DNA from: an uncultured Bacteroidales bacterium
GTDB taxonomy: Bacteria; Bacteroidota; Bacteroidia; Bacteroidales; UBA932
Assembly: GCA_944326385.1 (NCBI GenBank)
Contig: CALVDT010000080.1
Span: 1-64,000 of the forward strand
Direction of reading: 5' to 3'
DNA length: 64,000 bases
Made by a program: the position numbers and the translations under genes. The first letter of the stretch is position 1; every line of letters starts with the position of its first letter. The notes beneath the pieces are model-generated. The model had not been told where the DNA came from, made no database searches, and saw only the letters and a program-made list of their open reading frames with translations. Shown here piece after piece: positions 46,689 to 55,097 of this stretch.

Positions 46689-46850
46689 AATATGTCATCA
46701 ATTAAGTGGTAATAATATCCCTGTACGGGACAGAAGATAAATTTAAGCAGATATTAATTATTAAACAATATTTTCATCAAATAAACTGCCCGTGTTTTTG
46801 AAAAATTTAAAACTGTTCCTAATTTCGCAGTCCGAAACACTTATTTTAAC
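46689..46850. other. AT-rich upstream region of the hydrolase-glycine cleavage operon
   Basis: Part of the 382-base gene-free gap 46689-47070. This half is AT-rich and should hold the operon's minus-strand promoter, but I find no exact TTTG/TAnnTTTG pair. CAAATAAA on the plus strand near 46779 is one mismatch from a -7 box. The rest of the gap is the hairpin element at 46851-47053. Confidence 0.4.
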
Positions 46851-47053
46851 GTGAGTTCGATGAAAAGAACGGAGTGAATTTCAGAGAACTACCTCTTTTA
46901 GAGGATTCGGGAAACGAATCCGTAGGCAAGTCCTCCCATACGAAGGGGAGGATTTAGGCGGGGTGACACGTAAAAGGCATGAGATTTCGAAGAAATCGTA
47001 ACGTCAGTTCGACGAAGTCTCTGATACTGAGTAAAATAATCCATCGAACTGAC
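46851..47053. repeat. Multi-hairpin non-coding element with inverted ends
   Basis: The ends GTGAGTTCGATG (46851-46862) and CATCGAACTGAC (47042-47053) are inverted repeats with one mismatch, and a third copy, GTCAGTTCGACG, lies at 47003-47014. Between them are consecutive small stems: CCTC/GAGG (46892-46904), GGATTCG/CGAATCC (46903-46921), TCCTCCC/GGGAGGA (46931-46952) and GATTTC/GAAATC (46983-46997). No open frame. It could be a MITE-like element or a structured RNA. It lies between divergent genes. Confidence 0.55.
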
Positions 47054-47070
47054 ATTATTTTATAATACAT

Positions 47071-49230
47071 ATGAATAGAGCTACCGTATATATGTTGTCA
47101 TCCATCATCCTGGGCGTATCCGCATCGTCCGGACTTTCTGCCCAGACAGGCATTTTCGACACGAGACCGCAGAATGATGCTGCGGAAAGACTGCTGACAA
47201 TGGAAGAAGCCGTAATCGGCAATGAACTCAGGCCTGAAAACCGCAGTACCATATGGAGACCGGGCACCTCTGACCTCAGTGTCTTCGAAAACGGGAGACT
47301 GCTTGCCATGAACCCTGCCGAAGGCACGGATTGCGAAATCCTCTCCAGCGAGGACCTGATCCGCCTGACGGGAGCAGAGAACCCGGAATTCGAGACCTGG
47401 ACAGACATGGATCACGTGGTCTTCCGGACAGGAAAGACATATTTCATCATAGATATCGCCGGGAAACGGCTTGAAGGACGGATATGCCTTCCGGACGACG
47501 CCATGAACCTAAAGCTGAATCCCGCCGGCTACCATCCCTTCACCAGAGGGAACGGCCTGTATTTCTGCGACAACGCCGGAAATATCTATCCGATAGCCGA
47601 GGACCCTGACAAGAATATCACTTACGGACAATATGTGAGCCGGCACGAGTTCGGAATAAACGATGGCATCTTCCTTTCCGGTTCCGGCAAAAAAACCGCG
47701 TTCTACAGAAAGGATGAAAGCGCAGTGGGCACATTCCCTCTGCTGGACATAAACTCCAGGACCGGCTCTCTGATGGAGATAAAGTATCCGATGGCAGGCA
47801 TGTCTTCCGAGAACGTAAGGATCGGGGTCTATGACTTCGCGTCGGACATGACCGTCTACCTGGACTGCGATGACTTCGGATACGACCAGTATCTTACCGG
47901 CATAAGCTGGACACCTGACGGGGAGAAGCTTCTGGTCCATGTGCTTGACAGAAGCCAGAGGCATTTGAAACTGAATCTGTATGATGCCTCCACAGGCGGG
48001 TTCATCCGGACAATCCTCACGGAGGACAATGACAGATACGTCGAGCCGCAGGATCCTGTATGGTTCGTGAAAGGAAAGGACGACACATTCATATACAGGA
48101 CTGACAACAGGGACGGATACCGCAACCTCTATCTGTGCGATCTGGACGGGAATGTCAGAAGACTGACAAAGACAGACGCCGACATTGCATACATAGGGAA
48201 CGACGGCAGGAAAGTGTACTACACCTCCGCGGAAGTGTCACCTGTGGAGAACCATTTCTTCAGCGTGGACATCAGGAGCGGGAAGGCTTCCAGACTCACC
48301 TGCGAACGCGGCTGGCACGAAATAAGCCTCAGTCCGGACTGCCGCTGTTTCACGGACAGCTACAGCAGCCTCAATGTGCCCCGCATCGTGGATTTCCGCC
48401 CGGTATCCGGAAGCGGCAGAGTGAACCTGCTCACTGCCGGGGACCCTGTGGCGGATTTCAGATTCTCGAGAATCTCGCTCGGGAAGGTCAGGAGCGCCGA
48501 CGGGAAATATGACAACTATTACAGGCTCATCTTCCCGATGGATTTCGACCCTGCGAAGAAATATCCTCTTATAGTGTACGTATACGGAGGTCCGCATTCC
48601 CAGATGGTGAAGGACACATGGCTCGCCGAGCTGCGCAGATGGGAGATGCTGATGGCTCAGAAAGGGTATATTGTATACGTTCAGGATAACAGGGGCACCC
48701 AGAACAGGGGCGCGGAATTCGAGAAAGCCATCCACGGGCAGTGCGGCCAGGCCGAGATGGCCGACCAGATGGAAGGAGTGAAGATGCTGTGCAGCCTTCC
48801 GTTTGTGGATAAGGACAGGATAGGCGTCCACGGATGGAGCTACGGCGGATTCATGACCATTTCCCTGATCACGAACTATCCGGAAGTGTTCAAGGTGGCT
48901 GTGGCAGGCGGTCCGGTCATAGACTGGAAGTGGTACGAGGTCATGTACGGTGAAAGGTATATGGGCAGTCCCGTCTCCAACCAGGACGGCTACAGCAGGA
49001 CGAGCCTTATCGGGAAGGCCGGGGATCTGAAGGGGAAGCTGCTCATCTGCCAGGGAGCGGTCGACGATGTGGTGGTATGGCAGAACAGCCTGAGTTTTGT
49101 GAACGAATGCATCAGGCACAATGTCCAGGTGGATTATTTCCCGTACCCGTGTTCGCAGCATAACATGCAGGGCGGAGCCAGAGTCCATCTGATGGACAAG
49201 GTGACCATGTATTTCGACGATTATCTTTAA
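47071..49230 (+). CDS. S9 family prolyl oligopeptidase (dipeptidyl-peptidase IV-like)
   Basis: 719 residues with an N-terminal signal peptide (...SGLSAQ). The first 450 residues form a DPP IV-type beta-propeller; the C-terminal alpha/beta hydrolase domain has the triad Ser590 (GWSYGG), Asp665 (AVDDVV) and His697 (SQHNMQG). DPP IV-like enzymes remove Xaa-Pro dipeptides and are important in peptide-fermenting Bacteroidales. Expected in the periplasm. It lies divergent from the hydrolase operon, past the hairpin element. No partner gene. Confidence 0.94.
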   Translation: MNRATVYMLSSIILGVSASSGLSAQTGIFDTRPQNDAAERLLTMEEAVIGNELRPENRSTIWRPGTSDLSVFENGRLLAMNPAEGTDCEILSSEDLIRLTGAENPEFETWTDMDHVVFRTGKTYFIIDIAGKRLEGRICLPDDAMNLKLNPAGYHPFTRGNGLYFCDNAGNIYPIAEDPDKNITYGQYVSRHEFGINDGIFLSGSGKKTAFYRKDESAVGTFPLLDINSRTGSLMEIKYPMAGMSSENVRIGVYDFASDMTVYLDCDDFGYDQYLTGISWTPDGEKLLVHVLDRSQRHLKLNLYDASTGGFIRTILTEDNDRYVEPQDPVWFVKGKDDTFIYRTDNRDGYRNLYLCDLDGNVRRLTKTDADIAYIGNDGRKVYYTSAEVSPVENHFFSVDIRSGKASRLTCERGWHEISLSPDCRCFTDSYSSLNVPRIVDFRPVSGSGRVNLLTAGDPVADFRFSRISLGKVRSADGKYDNYYRLIFPMDFDPAKKYPLIVYVYGGPHSQMVKDTWLAELRRWEMLMAQKGYIVYVQDNRGTQNRGAEFEKAIHGQCGQAEMADQMEGVKMLCSLPFVDKDRIGVHGWSYGGFMTISLITNYPEVFKVAVAGGPVIDWKWYEVMYGERYMGSPVSNQDGYSRTSLIGKAGDLKGKLLICQGAVDDVVVWQNSLSFVNECIRHNVQVDYFPYPCSQHNMQGGARVHLMDKVTMYFDDYL

Positions 49231-49378
49231 CAGGGTATTTCCCGGACAAAAGGAAAGCAGGCTAAAGAACCATCCTGAGCCTGCCTGAAAAGAAAATATT
49301 AGAATTGAATGTGTGTGTTTAAAACGTTTACAAAATTTGTCATTTTTCTGAAAATAAACTGTCATTATTGACCGAAAA

Positions 49379-49432
49379 CATATCAAATATTTCCTTTTTT
49401 GTCGTATTTTTACAGAAAATACATTTGATATG
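49379..49432 (+). promoter_or_regulatory. AraC-gene promoter inside a 10-base inverted repeat
   Basis: CATATCAAAT (49379-49388) and ATTTGATATG (49423-49432) are perfect inverted repeats 34 bases apart. Between and across them lies a promoter: TTTG at 49398-49401, 18 bases, TACATTTG at 49420-49427. The right arm overlaps the -7 box and the first possible ATG, as expected of an operator. Confidence 0.6.
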
Positions 49433-50266
49433 GAGGATTGGATAAAGATTTATGACAATTATTCCGGCAAAATGAAATTCAGCAAACCCGTATCGCTGAT
49501 CGAGAAATATGTACTCTCGGACACAATAATCCTTCTGATATGCCTGAAAGGACATGCCAGGTTCAACGTCAGGTTCAAGGAATACACTCTCTCGGAAGGC
49601 AGCTTCATGGCGATTGGGGCGGGAACTCCTTTCTATTACACGGAACGGAGCAGGGACATGAAGGTGAACATCATCACCATCAAGGAATCCGCTTTCGACA
49701 AACTGGCTCCGGGACTCATAAGGATATATTTCCGCAGACTCATCTACAGCAATCCGCTTCACCATATCCCTGCAGACAAAATGGAGATGTGCGATATGAT
49801 CCATTCATATCTGAAAGGTTTCATCGGACGGAATGACAATTATTTCAAACGGCAGATCGTGAGGAATTATCTGGATATCATGTTCTATGAGGCATGCAAT
49901 ATCCTTCTGCATGAACCGGAGATAGAGAAGTCGAAAGACAGGCACAAGGATGAGATTGCAGGGAATTTCATCATGCTGCTTGAGAAGCATTTCAAGACCA
50001 GCAGGAAAGTGGAGTTCTTCGCCAGAGAGCTGAACATTACCCCGAAGTACCTCTCCACCGTAGTGAAAGAATCCACAGGACGTACTGCTTCGGCCTGGAT
50101 AGACGACTATACGGTCATGGAAGCCAGGAACATGCTGAAATCAAGCACCAAGACCATACAGGAAATCAGTTATGATCTTGGCTTTGCCACACCGTCGCAT
50201 TTCTCGAAATTCTTCAAGGACAAGACAGGGCTTACTCCGAAAGAGGCAAGGGCAAACCACAACTGA
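49430..50266 (+). CDS. AraC-family transcriptional regulator
   Basis: 278 residues. The N-terminal part resembles the cupin-like sensing half of AraC regulators (residues 15-110). The C-terminal 100 residues form the two helix-turn-helix DNA-binding domain (HFKTSRKVEFFARELNITPKYLSTVVKESTG, then TIQEISYDLGFATPSHFSKFFKDKTGLTPKEAR). The ATG at 49430 begins only two bases after a -7 box; if that promoter is right, translation must start at a later codon such as Met15 (49472), with a leader of about 40 bases. Its effector and targets are unknown. The 3' end stops two bases from convergent pyrF. Confidence 0.9.
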   Translation: MEDWIKIYDNYSGKMKFSKPVSLIEKYVLSDTIILLICLKGHARFNVRFKEYTLSEGSFMAIGAGTPFYYTERSRDMKVNIITIKESAFDKLAPGLIRIYFRRLIYSNPLHHIPADKMEMCDMIHSYLKGFIGRNDNYFKRQIVRNYLDIMFYEACNILLHEPEIEKSKDRHKDEIAGNFIMLLEKHFKTSRKVEFFARELNITPKYLSTVVKESTGRTASAWIDDYTVMEARNMLKSSTKTIQEISYDLGFATPSHFSKFFKDKTGLTPKEARANHN

Positions 50267-50268
50267 AA

Positions 50269-51111
50269 TCAGCGGATGCGTGCAGTCTCTGAAGCGACCC
50301 GGGCTGCCGCCTTGGCAAAATTGGCCGTGGAATCGGCATAGAGAATCCCGCGGGAGGAGTTTATGAGCAGGCCTCCAAGGTCGTTTGCCCCGTATTCCAT
50401 GACTTCCTCCGCAGAGCCGCCCTGGGCGCCGACTCCCGGCACAAGCAGGAAATGCTCCGGACAGAAAGACCTGATCTCCTTCAGTTTCTCGGCTTTGGTG
50501 GCGCCTACGACAAACATCATGTTGTCCGGTGTGGATATGGACATCATCTCTTCCATCACTGCCTGATACAGAGGCTTCCCGTCCTTCTGTGCCATCTGGA
50601 ACTGGACTGCCGAAGAATTCGACGTAAGCGCCAGGACTATGGCCCATTTGTCCTTGTATTCAAGGAATGGCACTATGCTGTCCTGTCCCATGTACGGGGA
50701 AAGTGTCACTGCATCGAAGTCCATGCGTTCGAAGAAGGCCTTTGCGTACATCCTGGCCGTATTCCCGATATCCCCGCGTTTGGCATCGGCAATCAGAAAC
50801 ATCTCCGGATAAGTCGTACGGATGTATTCGACTGTGGCCTCCAGTGCCCTCATTCCTTCCTCACCGTAACATTCGTAGAAAGCCAGATTAGGCTTGTACG
50901 CCACACAATATGGAGCAGTGGCATCGATGATAGCCTTGTTGAACTCGATGATGGATCTCGCCTTGCCGCCGAAAAGATGGCCCTTTATCGCAATCTCGGA
51001 GGATGCCAGGCCTTTAATATGTTCCGGCATCTTGGAATAATCTACATCAAGACCGACGCAAAGCATGGTCTTCTTCTTCTGTATCTGCTGATACAACTGT
51101 TCTCTGTCCAT
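50269..51111 (-). CDS. pyrF: Orotidine-5'-phosphate decarboxylase (group 2)
   Basis: 280 residues from the ATG at 51111 (MDREQLYQQI); an upstream in-frame start at 51138 lies inside the preceding gene. The catalytic segment is LIADAKRGDIGNTA, with the D-x-K-x-x-D core, and NLGVDVDYSK-like KTMLCVGLDVDYSKMP opens the barrel; the length of about 280 fits the group 2 PyrF rather than the 230-residue type. It makes UMP from OMP. It starts one base after the M20 peptidase gene ends, so the two are co-transcribed. Confidence 0.94.
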   Translation of the reverse strand: MDREQLYQQIQKKKTMLCVGLDVDYSKMPEHIKGLASSEIAIKGHLFGGKARSIIEFNKAIIDATAPYCVAYKPNLAFYECYGEEGMRALEATVEYIRTTYPEMFLIADAKRGDIGNTARMYAKAFFERMDFDAVTLSPYMGQDSIVPFLEYKDKWAIVLALTSNSSAVQFQMAQKDGKPLYQAVMEEMMSISTPDNMMFVVGATKAEKLKEIRSFCPEHFLLVPGVGAQGGSAEEVMEYGANDLGGLLINSSRGILYADSTANFAKAAARVASETARIR

Positions 51112-51112
51112 T

Positions 51113-52471
51113 TTATTTCTCCTCCCTGTAATATTCATAAAACAACGCTATCGACTCCATGCCCATGAAAAGCTGGCTCAGGAGGTAGCTTTCATTCGGC
51201 GAGTGGATGGTATCCCGCTCAAGCCCGAAGCCCATCAGAAGCGGATCGATGCCGAGAATCCTCTGGAGATCTGCCAGGATCGGGATGCTGCCGCCTCCCC
51301 TGCTCGGGACCGGCTCGACTCCGTAGACCTCGGTCATTGCCCTGGATGCTGCCTGATAAGCAGGCGATGATATCGGAATGAGGAAGCCGTTTCCTCCGTG
51401 GTATCGCTTCACATCTACCTGTACATACGCAGGAGCAATCGACTTTATATGCTCTTCAAAGAGTCCTGTTATCTTTTCGCTGTCCTGATCAGGCACCAGC
51501 CTCATGGAAATCTTGGCACAGGCCGTGGACGGAAGGACGGTCTTGGCTCCTTCCCCGGTGTAGCCGCCCCAGATGCCGTTCACATCCAGACACGGTCTGA
51601 TTCCGGTACGTTCGAGGGTGGTATAGCCTGCTTCGCCCTTGAGTTCCCGCACCTTGAGGAAACCCTTGTACTCTTCAATGTCGAAAGGAGCTCTGGCGAG
51701 CTTTGCCCTGTCCTCCGATGAAAGCTCCACCACATCGTCGTAGAAGCCTTTGACCGTGATGCGGCCATCCTTGTCAATCAGGGACGAAATCATGTCGCAC
51801 AGGACATTTATCGGATTGGCGACAGCTCCGCCGTAATGCCCGGAATGCAGATCCTTGTCCGGCCCGGTCACCTTGATTTCAAGATATGAAAGTCCTCTCA
51901 TGCCGCAGTTTATGGAAGGGACCTGTTCCGATATCATGGTAGTATCAGACACGAGGATGACATCCGCCTTCAGGAGTTCCTTGTGCTCTTCGGCCCATGA
52001 GGCAAGGGACGGGCTTCCGATCTCCTCCTCGCCTTCGAAGATGAATTTCACATTATGGTTCAGCTTCCCTGTGCGGACCAGGAACTCGAAGGCCTTGATG
52101 TGCATGAAAAGCTGGCCCTTGTCATCGTTAGCACCTCTGGCATAAATGGCCCCGTCGCGTATCTCCGGCTCGAAAGGGTCGGATTTCCAAAGGTCTAAAG
52201 GGTCGGCGGGCTGGACGTCATAATGGCCGTAGACCAGGACCGTGTCCAATGCAGGATCGATGGTCTTGCTGCCGAATACGACAGGATGCCCTGAAGTCGG
52301 GCAGACCATGGCATCGTCGGCACCTGCTTCGACAAGGAGTTCCGCCAGACGTTCCGCACAGTGCTGCATGTCCGGCTTATGGCTTTCAAGCGAGCTTACT
52401 GAAGGGATTCTCAGGAGCGAGAAGAGCTCTTCAAGGAATCTGTCTCTGTTGGCTTCGATATATTCTTTCAT
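51113..52471 (-). CDS. M20 family dipeptidase
   Basis: 452 residues from the ATG at 52471. Zinc-site motifs: YGHYDVQPADP (His, Asp), ARGANDDKGQ (bridging Asp), FEGEEEIGSPS (catalytic and zinc Glu), LVSDTTMISEQVPSI (Asp), and a late GFGLERDTIHSPNE (zinc His). No signal peptide; a cytoplasmic dipeptidase. First gene of a pair with pyrF, about 20 bases after its probable start site. Confidence 0.93.
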   Translation of the reverse strand: MKEYIEANRDRFLEELFSLLRIPSVSSLESHKPDMQHCAERLAELLVEAGADDAMVCPTSGHPVVFGSKTIDPALDTVLVYGHYDVQPADPLDLWKSDPFEPEIRDGAIYARGANDDKGQLFMHIKAFEFLVRTGKLNHNVKFIFEGEEEIGSPSLASWAEEHKELLKADVILVSDTTMISEQVPSINCGMRGLSYLEIKVTGPDKDLHSGHYGGAVANPINVLCDMISSLIDKDGRITVKGFYDDVVELSSEDRAKLARAPFDIEEYKGFLKVRELKGEAGYTTLERTGIRPCLDVNGIWGGYTGEGAKTVLPSTACAKISMRLVPDQDSEKITGLFEEHIKSIAPAYVQVDVKRYHGGNGFLIPISSPAYQAASRAMTEVYGVEPVPSRGGGSIPILADLQRILGIDPLLMGFGLERDTIHSPNESYLLSQLFMGMESIALFYEYYREEK

Positions 52472-52492
52472 ACAGGATTTCTTCAACTGATG

Positions 52493-52500
52493 CAAAGATA
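52493..52500 (-). promoter_or_regulatory. -7 box (TATCTTTG) for the M20 peptidase-pyrF pair
   Basis: Exact TAnnTTTG on the minus strand, giving a leader of about 18 bases to the ATG at 52471. The -33 position carries TTTT and falls in the stem of the neighbouring terminator hairpin. Confidence 0.55.
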
Positions 52501-52515
52501 GCATGTTTCAGTAAA

Positions 52516-52561
52516 AATTAAAAGCGCGGACAAAGTCTGGCTTTTATCCGCGCTTTTAATT
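52516..52561 (-). terminator. Rho-independent terminator after the small lipoprotein gene
   Basis: AATTAAAAGCGCGGA (52516-52530) and its exact inverse (52547-52561) form a 15-base stem around a 16-base loop. On the minus strand the stem is followed by more T-rich sequence (TTTTTAC). It lies 16 bases past the lipoprotein stop. Confidence 0.85.
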
Positions 52562-52577
52562 CAACATGAGACCACTG

Positions 52578-53111
52578 TCATTCGGCAGGGGTCTCGGTTA
52601 TAGGCTTGTTCACACTGAAGACACATGCCTGGGAAAGTGCATTGCCTTCATTGTCGGTAAGTTTGATAGTGAAGGTGTGCTCTGAATACCCCTCGGGTGC
52701 AACAGTGGTAATCATGGAAAGAAGCTTGGTGATGTCGAAATTCACCTCTGTCTTGTTGAGAAGAGCATCTCCTGTCGGGACTTTATACAGCCCCCCAAGT
52801 ATAGCGGCTGCAGTCTTGTCGTTGATCAGATCGAGTTCGGAAGAGAGATTAATTTTACCCAAGGCTGCTTCCAGAGCGTCTGAATCTATCGACACTATGA
52901 AAGTCTTGATCCCGGCAGGTGCCTTTATGACGATATTCGCATCAGCGTTTTCGTCTATCGGCATAACATCGAAATCCGGGTTCGCTGCCCACTCGATTGA
53001 AGGCTTCCCTGTACCTTCATTGCCTTCATTTTCATTTCCGCCTTCCTTCTCGCATGAAGAGAAAGCCACGATGGCTGAAACCATCGCCATTGCTGTCAAG
53101 AATCTTTTCAT
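52578..53111 (-). CDS. Small lipoprotein of unknown function
   Basis: 177 residues. Signal peptide with lipobox F-S-S-C (lipid cysteine 20), followed by E-K-E and a Gly/Glu/Asn-rich spacer, the look of a surface-exposed Bacteroidota lipoprotein. The rest (about 35-175) looks like a beta-sandwich (FIVSIDSDALEAAL; HTFTIKLTDNEGNALSQACVF), perhaps an Ig-like domain. I do not recognise the family. Ends in a strong terminator, and clpX lies 54 bases upstream on the same strand, so it could share that transcript or have its own promoter. Confidence 0.75.
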   Translation of the reverse strand: MKRFLTAMAMVSAIVAFSSCEKEGGNENEGNEGTGKPSIEWAANPDFDVMPIDENADANIVIKAPAGIKTFIVSIDSDALEAALGKINLSSELDLINDKTAAAILGGLYKVPTGDALLNKTEVNFDITKLLSMITTVAPEGYSEHTFTIKLTDNEGNALSQACVFSVNKPITETPAE

Positions 53112-53165
53112 CTTTTTTTGGGTTTAAATTGTTTGATAATCCCGGGTGTGCCCGGTGTATTTCTG

Positions 53166-54407
53166 TCATTTCTTTCCGGAGGGAACAGCTGTCGAGCCGA
53201 GTTTCTCCTTCGCATAGTCAAGGGTCAGTTCGAAAACCTTCTTTCTCGAAGACGGGGCTTCATACATGGCATCGGTCATTATCTTCTCGCATATCGAGCG
53301 GAGACCGCGGGCCCCGAGCCTGTTCTCCATGGCCGTATCCACTATGAGTTCCAGCACGCCCGGCCCGATTTCAAGATCCAGGCCGTCCAGCTCGAACATC
53401 TTCTTATACTGGCGGATAATGGCGTTCTTCGGTTCTGTGAGAATCCTCAGAAGTGCATCCCGGTCAAGCTTGTCCAGATAAGTGATTACCGGCAGGCGGC
53501 CGATGATCTCCGGGATCAGTCCGTAAGAACGCAGATCCTGGGCCTCGACATACTGCAGAAGATTGTTCTTGTCCACCTGCTGCCGGCTTGCAGCCCCATA
53601 GCCTATCACCTGGGTGTTCAGCCTCTGGGCTATCCTGCGTTCGATGCCTTCGAAAGCTCCTCCGCAGATAAAGAGGATGTTCTGGGTATTCACATGAATG
53701 AATTCCTGCTCAGGATGCTTGCGCCCCCCTTTCGGCGGAACATTTACCACACTCCCTTCGAGAAGTTTCAGCAGAGCCTGCTGGACTCCCTCTCCTGAGA
53801 CATCCCTCGTGATGGAAGGATTGTCGCTCTTGCGGGCTATCTTGTCTATCTCATCGATGAAGACAATACCCCTCTCTGCAAGCTTGACATTATAGTCGGC
53901 CTCCTGAAGCAGACGCGTGAGTATGCTTTCCACGTCCTCGCCCACATAGCCGGCCTCAGTCAGGACAGTGGCATCCACTATGGTGAACGGCACCTCCAGA
54001 AGTTTGGCTATCGTCTTGGCCATGAGTGTCTTTCCTGTCCCAGTAGGGCCGACCATCAGGATATTCGACTTCTCCAGTTCAAGGCTGTCAGCAGTCTTGT
54101 CCGCAAGATTGTTGTTTATCCTCTTGTAGTGGTTGTATACCGCTACGGAAAGAAGCTTCTTGGCCCTGTCCTGACCGATGACGTACTGGTCGAGATATTC
54201 CTTTATCTCCTTCGGCTTTGAAAGCTTGTCTATCCTGTCAGGGACAGGCTGCGATTCTTTTTCAAGATTGCCGATATAGTCGTAGCAGATCTTTACGCAG
54301 TCGCTGCAGATAGCAGAGTCGATGCCCTGCAGCAGAAACGGGACTTCACTCTCGCCTCTGCCGCAGAACACGCAATGTCTTTCTTCTCTATTGGTTCTTT
54401 TTGCCAT
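53166..54407 (-). CDS. clpX: ATP-dependent Clp protease ATP-binding subunit ClpX
   Basis: 413 residues from the ATG at 54407; a TTG two codons earlier is in frame. N-terminal Cys4 zinc finger (CVFCGRGE...CSDCVKIC), Walker A (GPTGTGKT, about 118-125), Walker B ([10 protein letters not shown]) and the pore and sensor-2 segments are all present. It unfolds substrates and feeds ClpP. Last gene of tig-clpP-clpX, 10 bases after clpP. Confidence 0.97.
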   Translation of the reverse strand: MAKRTNREERHCVFCGRGESEVPFLLQGIDSAICSDCVKICYDYIGNLEKESQPVPDRIDKLSKPKEIKEYLDQYVIGQDRAKKLLSVAVYNHYKRINNNLADKTADSLELEKSNILMVGPTGTGKTLMAKTIAKLLEVPFTIVDATVLTEAGYVGEDVESILTRLLQEADYNVKLAERGIVFIDEIDKIARKSDNPSITRDVSGEGVQQALLKLLEGSVVNVPPKGGRKHPEQEFIHVNTQNILFICGGAFEGIERRIAQRLNTQVIGYGAASRQQVDKNNLLQYVEAQDLRSYGLIPEIIGRLPVITYLDKLDRDALLRILTEPKNAIIRQYKKMFELDGLDLEIGPGVLELIVDTAMENRLGARGLRSICEKIMTDAMYEAPSSRKKVFELTLDYAKEKLGSTAVPSGKK

Positions 54408-54417
54408 TTTCAACTGA

Positions 54418-55089
54418 TCATTTCTTCTTTCCGGAAAGGATCTCGTCTATCATGCCGTAGGCCTTGGCCTCTTCCGATGTCATCCAGAAATCCCTGTCGG
54501 CATCGGACTCTATCTCCTGGAGGGATTTTCCCGTATGCCCGGAAAGAATCGTGTACAGTTCCTTCTTCACCTTCTGTATCTCGCGGGCAGCAATCTCTAT
54601 GTCGGATGCCTGTCCTTTGGCACCGCCGAGCGGCTGATGGATCATGACCCGCGAATGTGCAAGGGCCGATCTTTTCCCGGATGTGCCTGCACAAAGAAGG
54701 ATAGCCCCCATGGAGGCAGCCATGCCTGTACATATCGTAGCCACATCAGGCTCTACCAACTGCATGGTATCATAGATTCCCAGACCGGCGGATACTGAAC
54801 CTCCGGGAGTGTTCAGATAGATGGACACATCGCTCTGGCTGTCCGTAGATGCAAGGAAAAGCAACTGGGCCTGGACGATGTTTGCCACGTCGTCATCGAT
54901 AGGGACTCCGAGAAAGATTATCCGGTCCATCAGCAGCCGGCTGAAGACGTCCATGGATGCCACATTCAGCTTCCGCTCCTCTATGATGGTCGGATTGATG
55001 TAAGAATCGTATACCGAACTGTACCGCTGCAGGGTCATCGAACTGATCCCGCAATGGTGCACAGCATATTTGGCGAATTCCCTGTCCAT
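54418..55089 (-). CDS. clpP: ATP-dependent Clp protease proteolytic subunit
   Basis: 223 residues from the ATG at 55089 (a GTG one codon earlier is also open). The catalytic Ser126 (GMAASMG), His151 (MIHQPLGG) and an Asp near 200 (DADRDFWM) are present. Serine protease that forms a double heptamer with ClpX. Gene order tig-clpP-clpX with eight bases to the tig stop. Confidence 0.97.
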   Translation of the reverse strand: MDREFAKYAVHHCGISSMTLQRYSSVYDSYINPTIIEERKLNVASMDVFSRLLMDRIIFLGVPIDDDVANIVQAQLLFLASTDSQSDVSIYLNTPGGSVSAGLGIYDTMQLVEPDVATICTGMAASMGAILLCAGTSGKRSALAHSRVMIHQPLGGAKGQASDIEIAAREIQKVKKELYTILSGHTGKSLQEIESDADRDFWMTSEEAKAYGMIDEILSGKKK

Positions 55090-55097
55090 CACAAGAC

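Noticed and set aside
49257..49284. Hairpin GCAGGCT/AGCCTGC after the S9 peptidase gene as a terminator
   Set aside because: Not followed by a T-tract on the plus strand; kept out as unproven.
48238..49386. Minus-strand open frame over the S9 peptidase (382 codons)
   Set aside because: The opposing frame holds a complete catalytic triad; this one has no recognisable motif.
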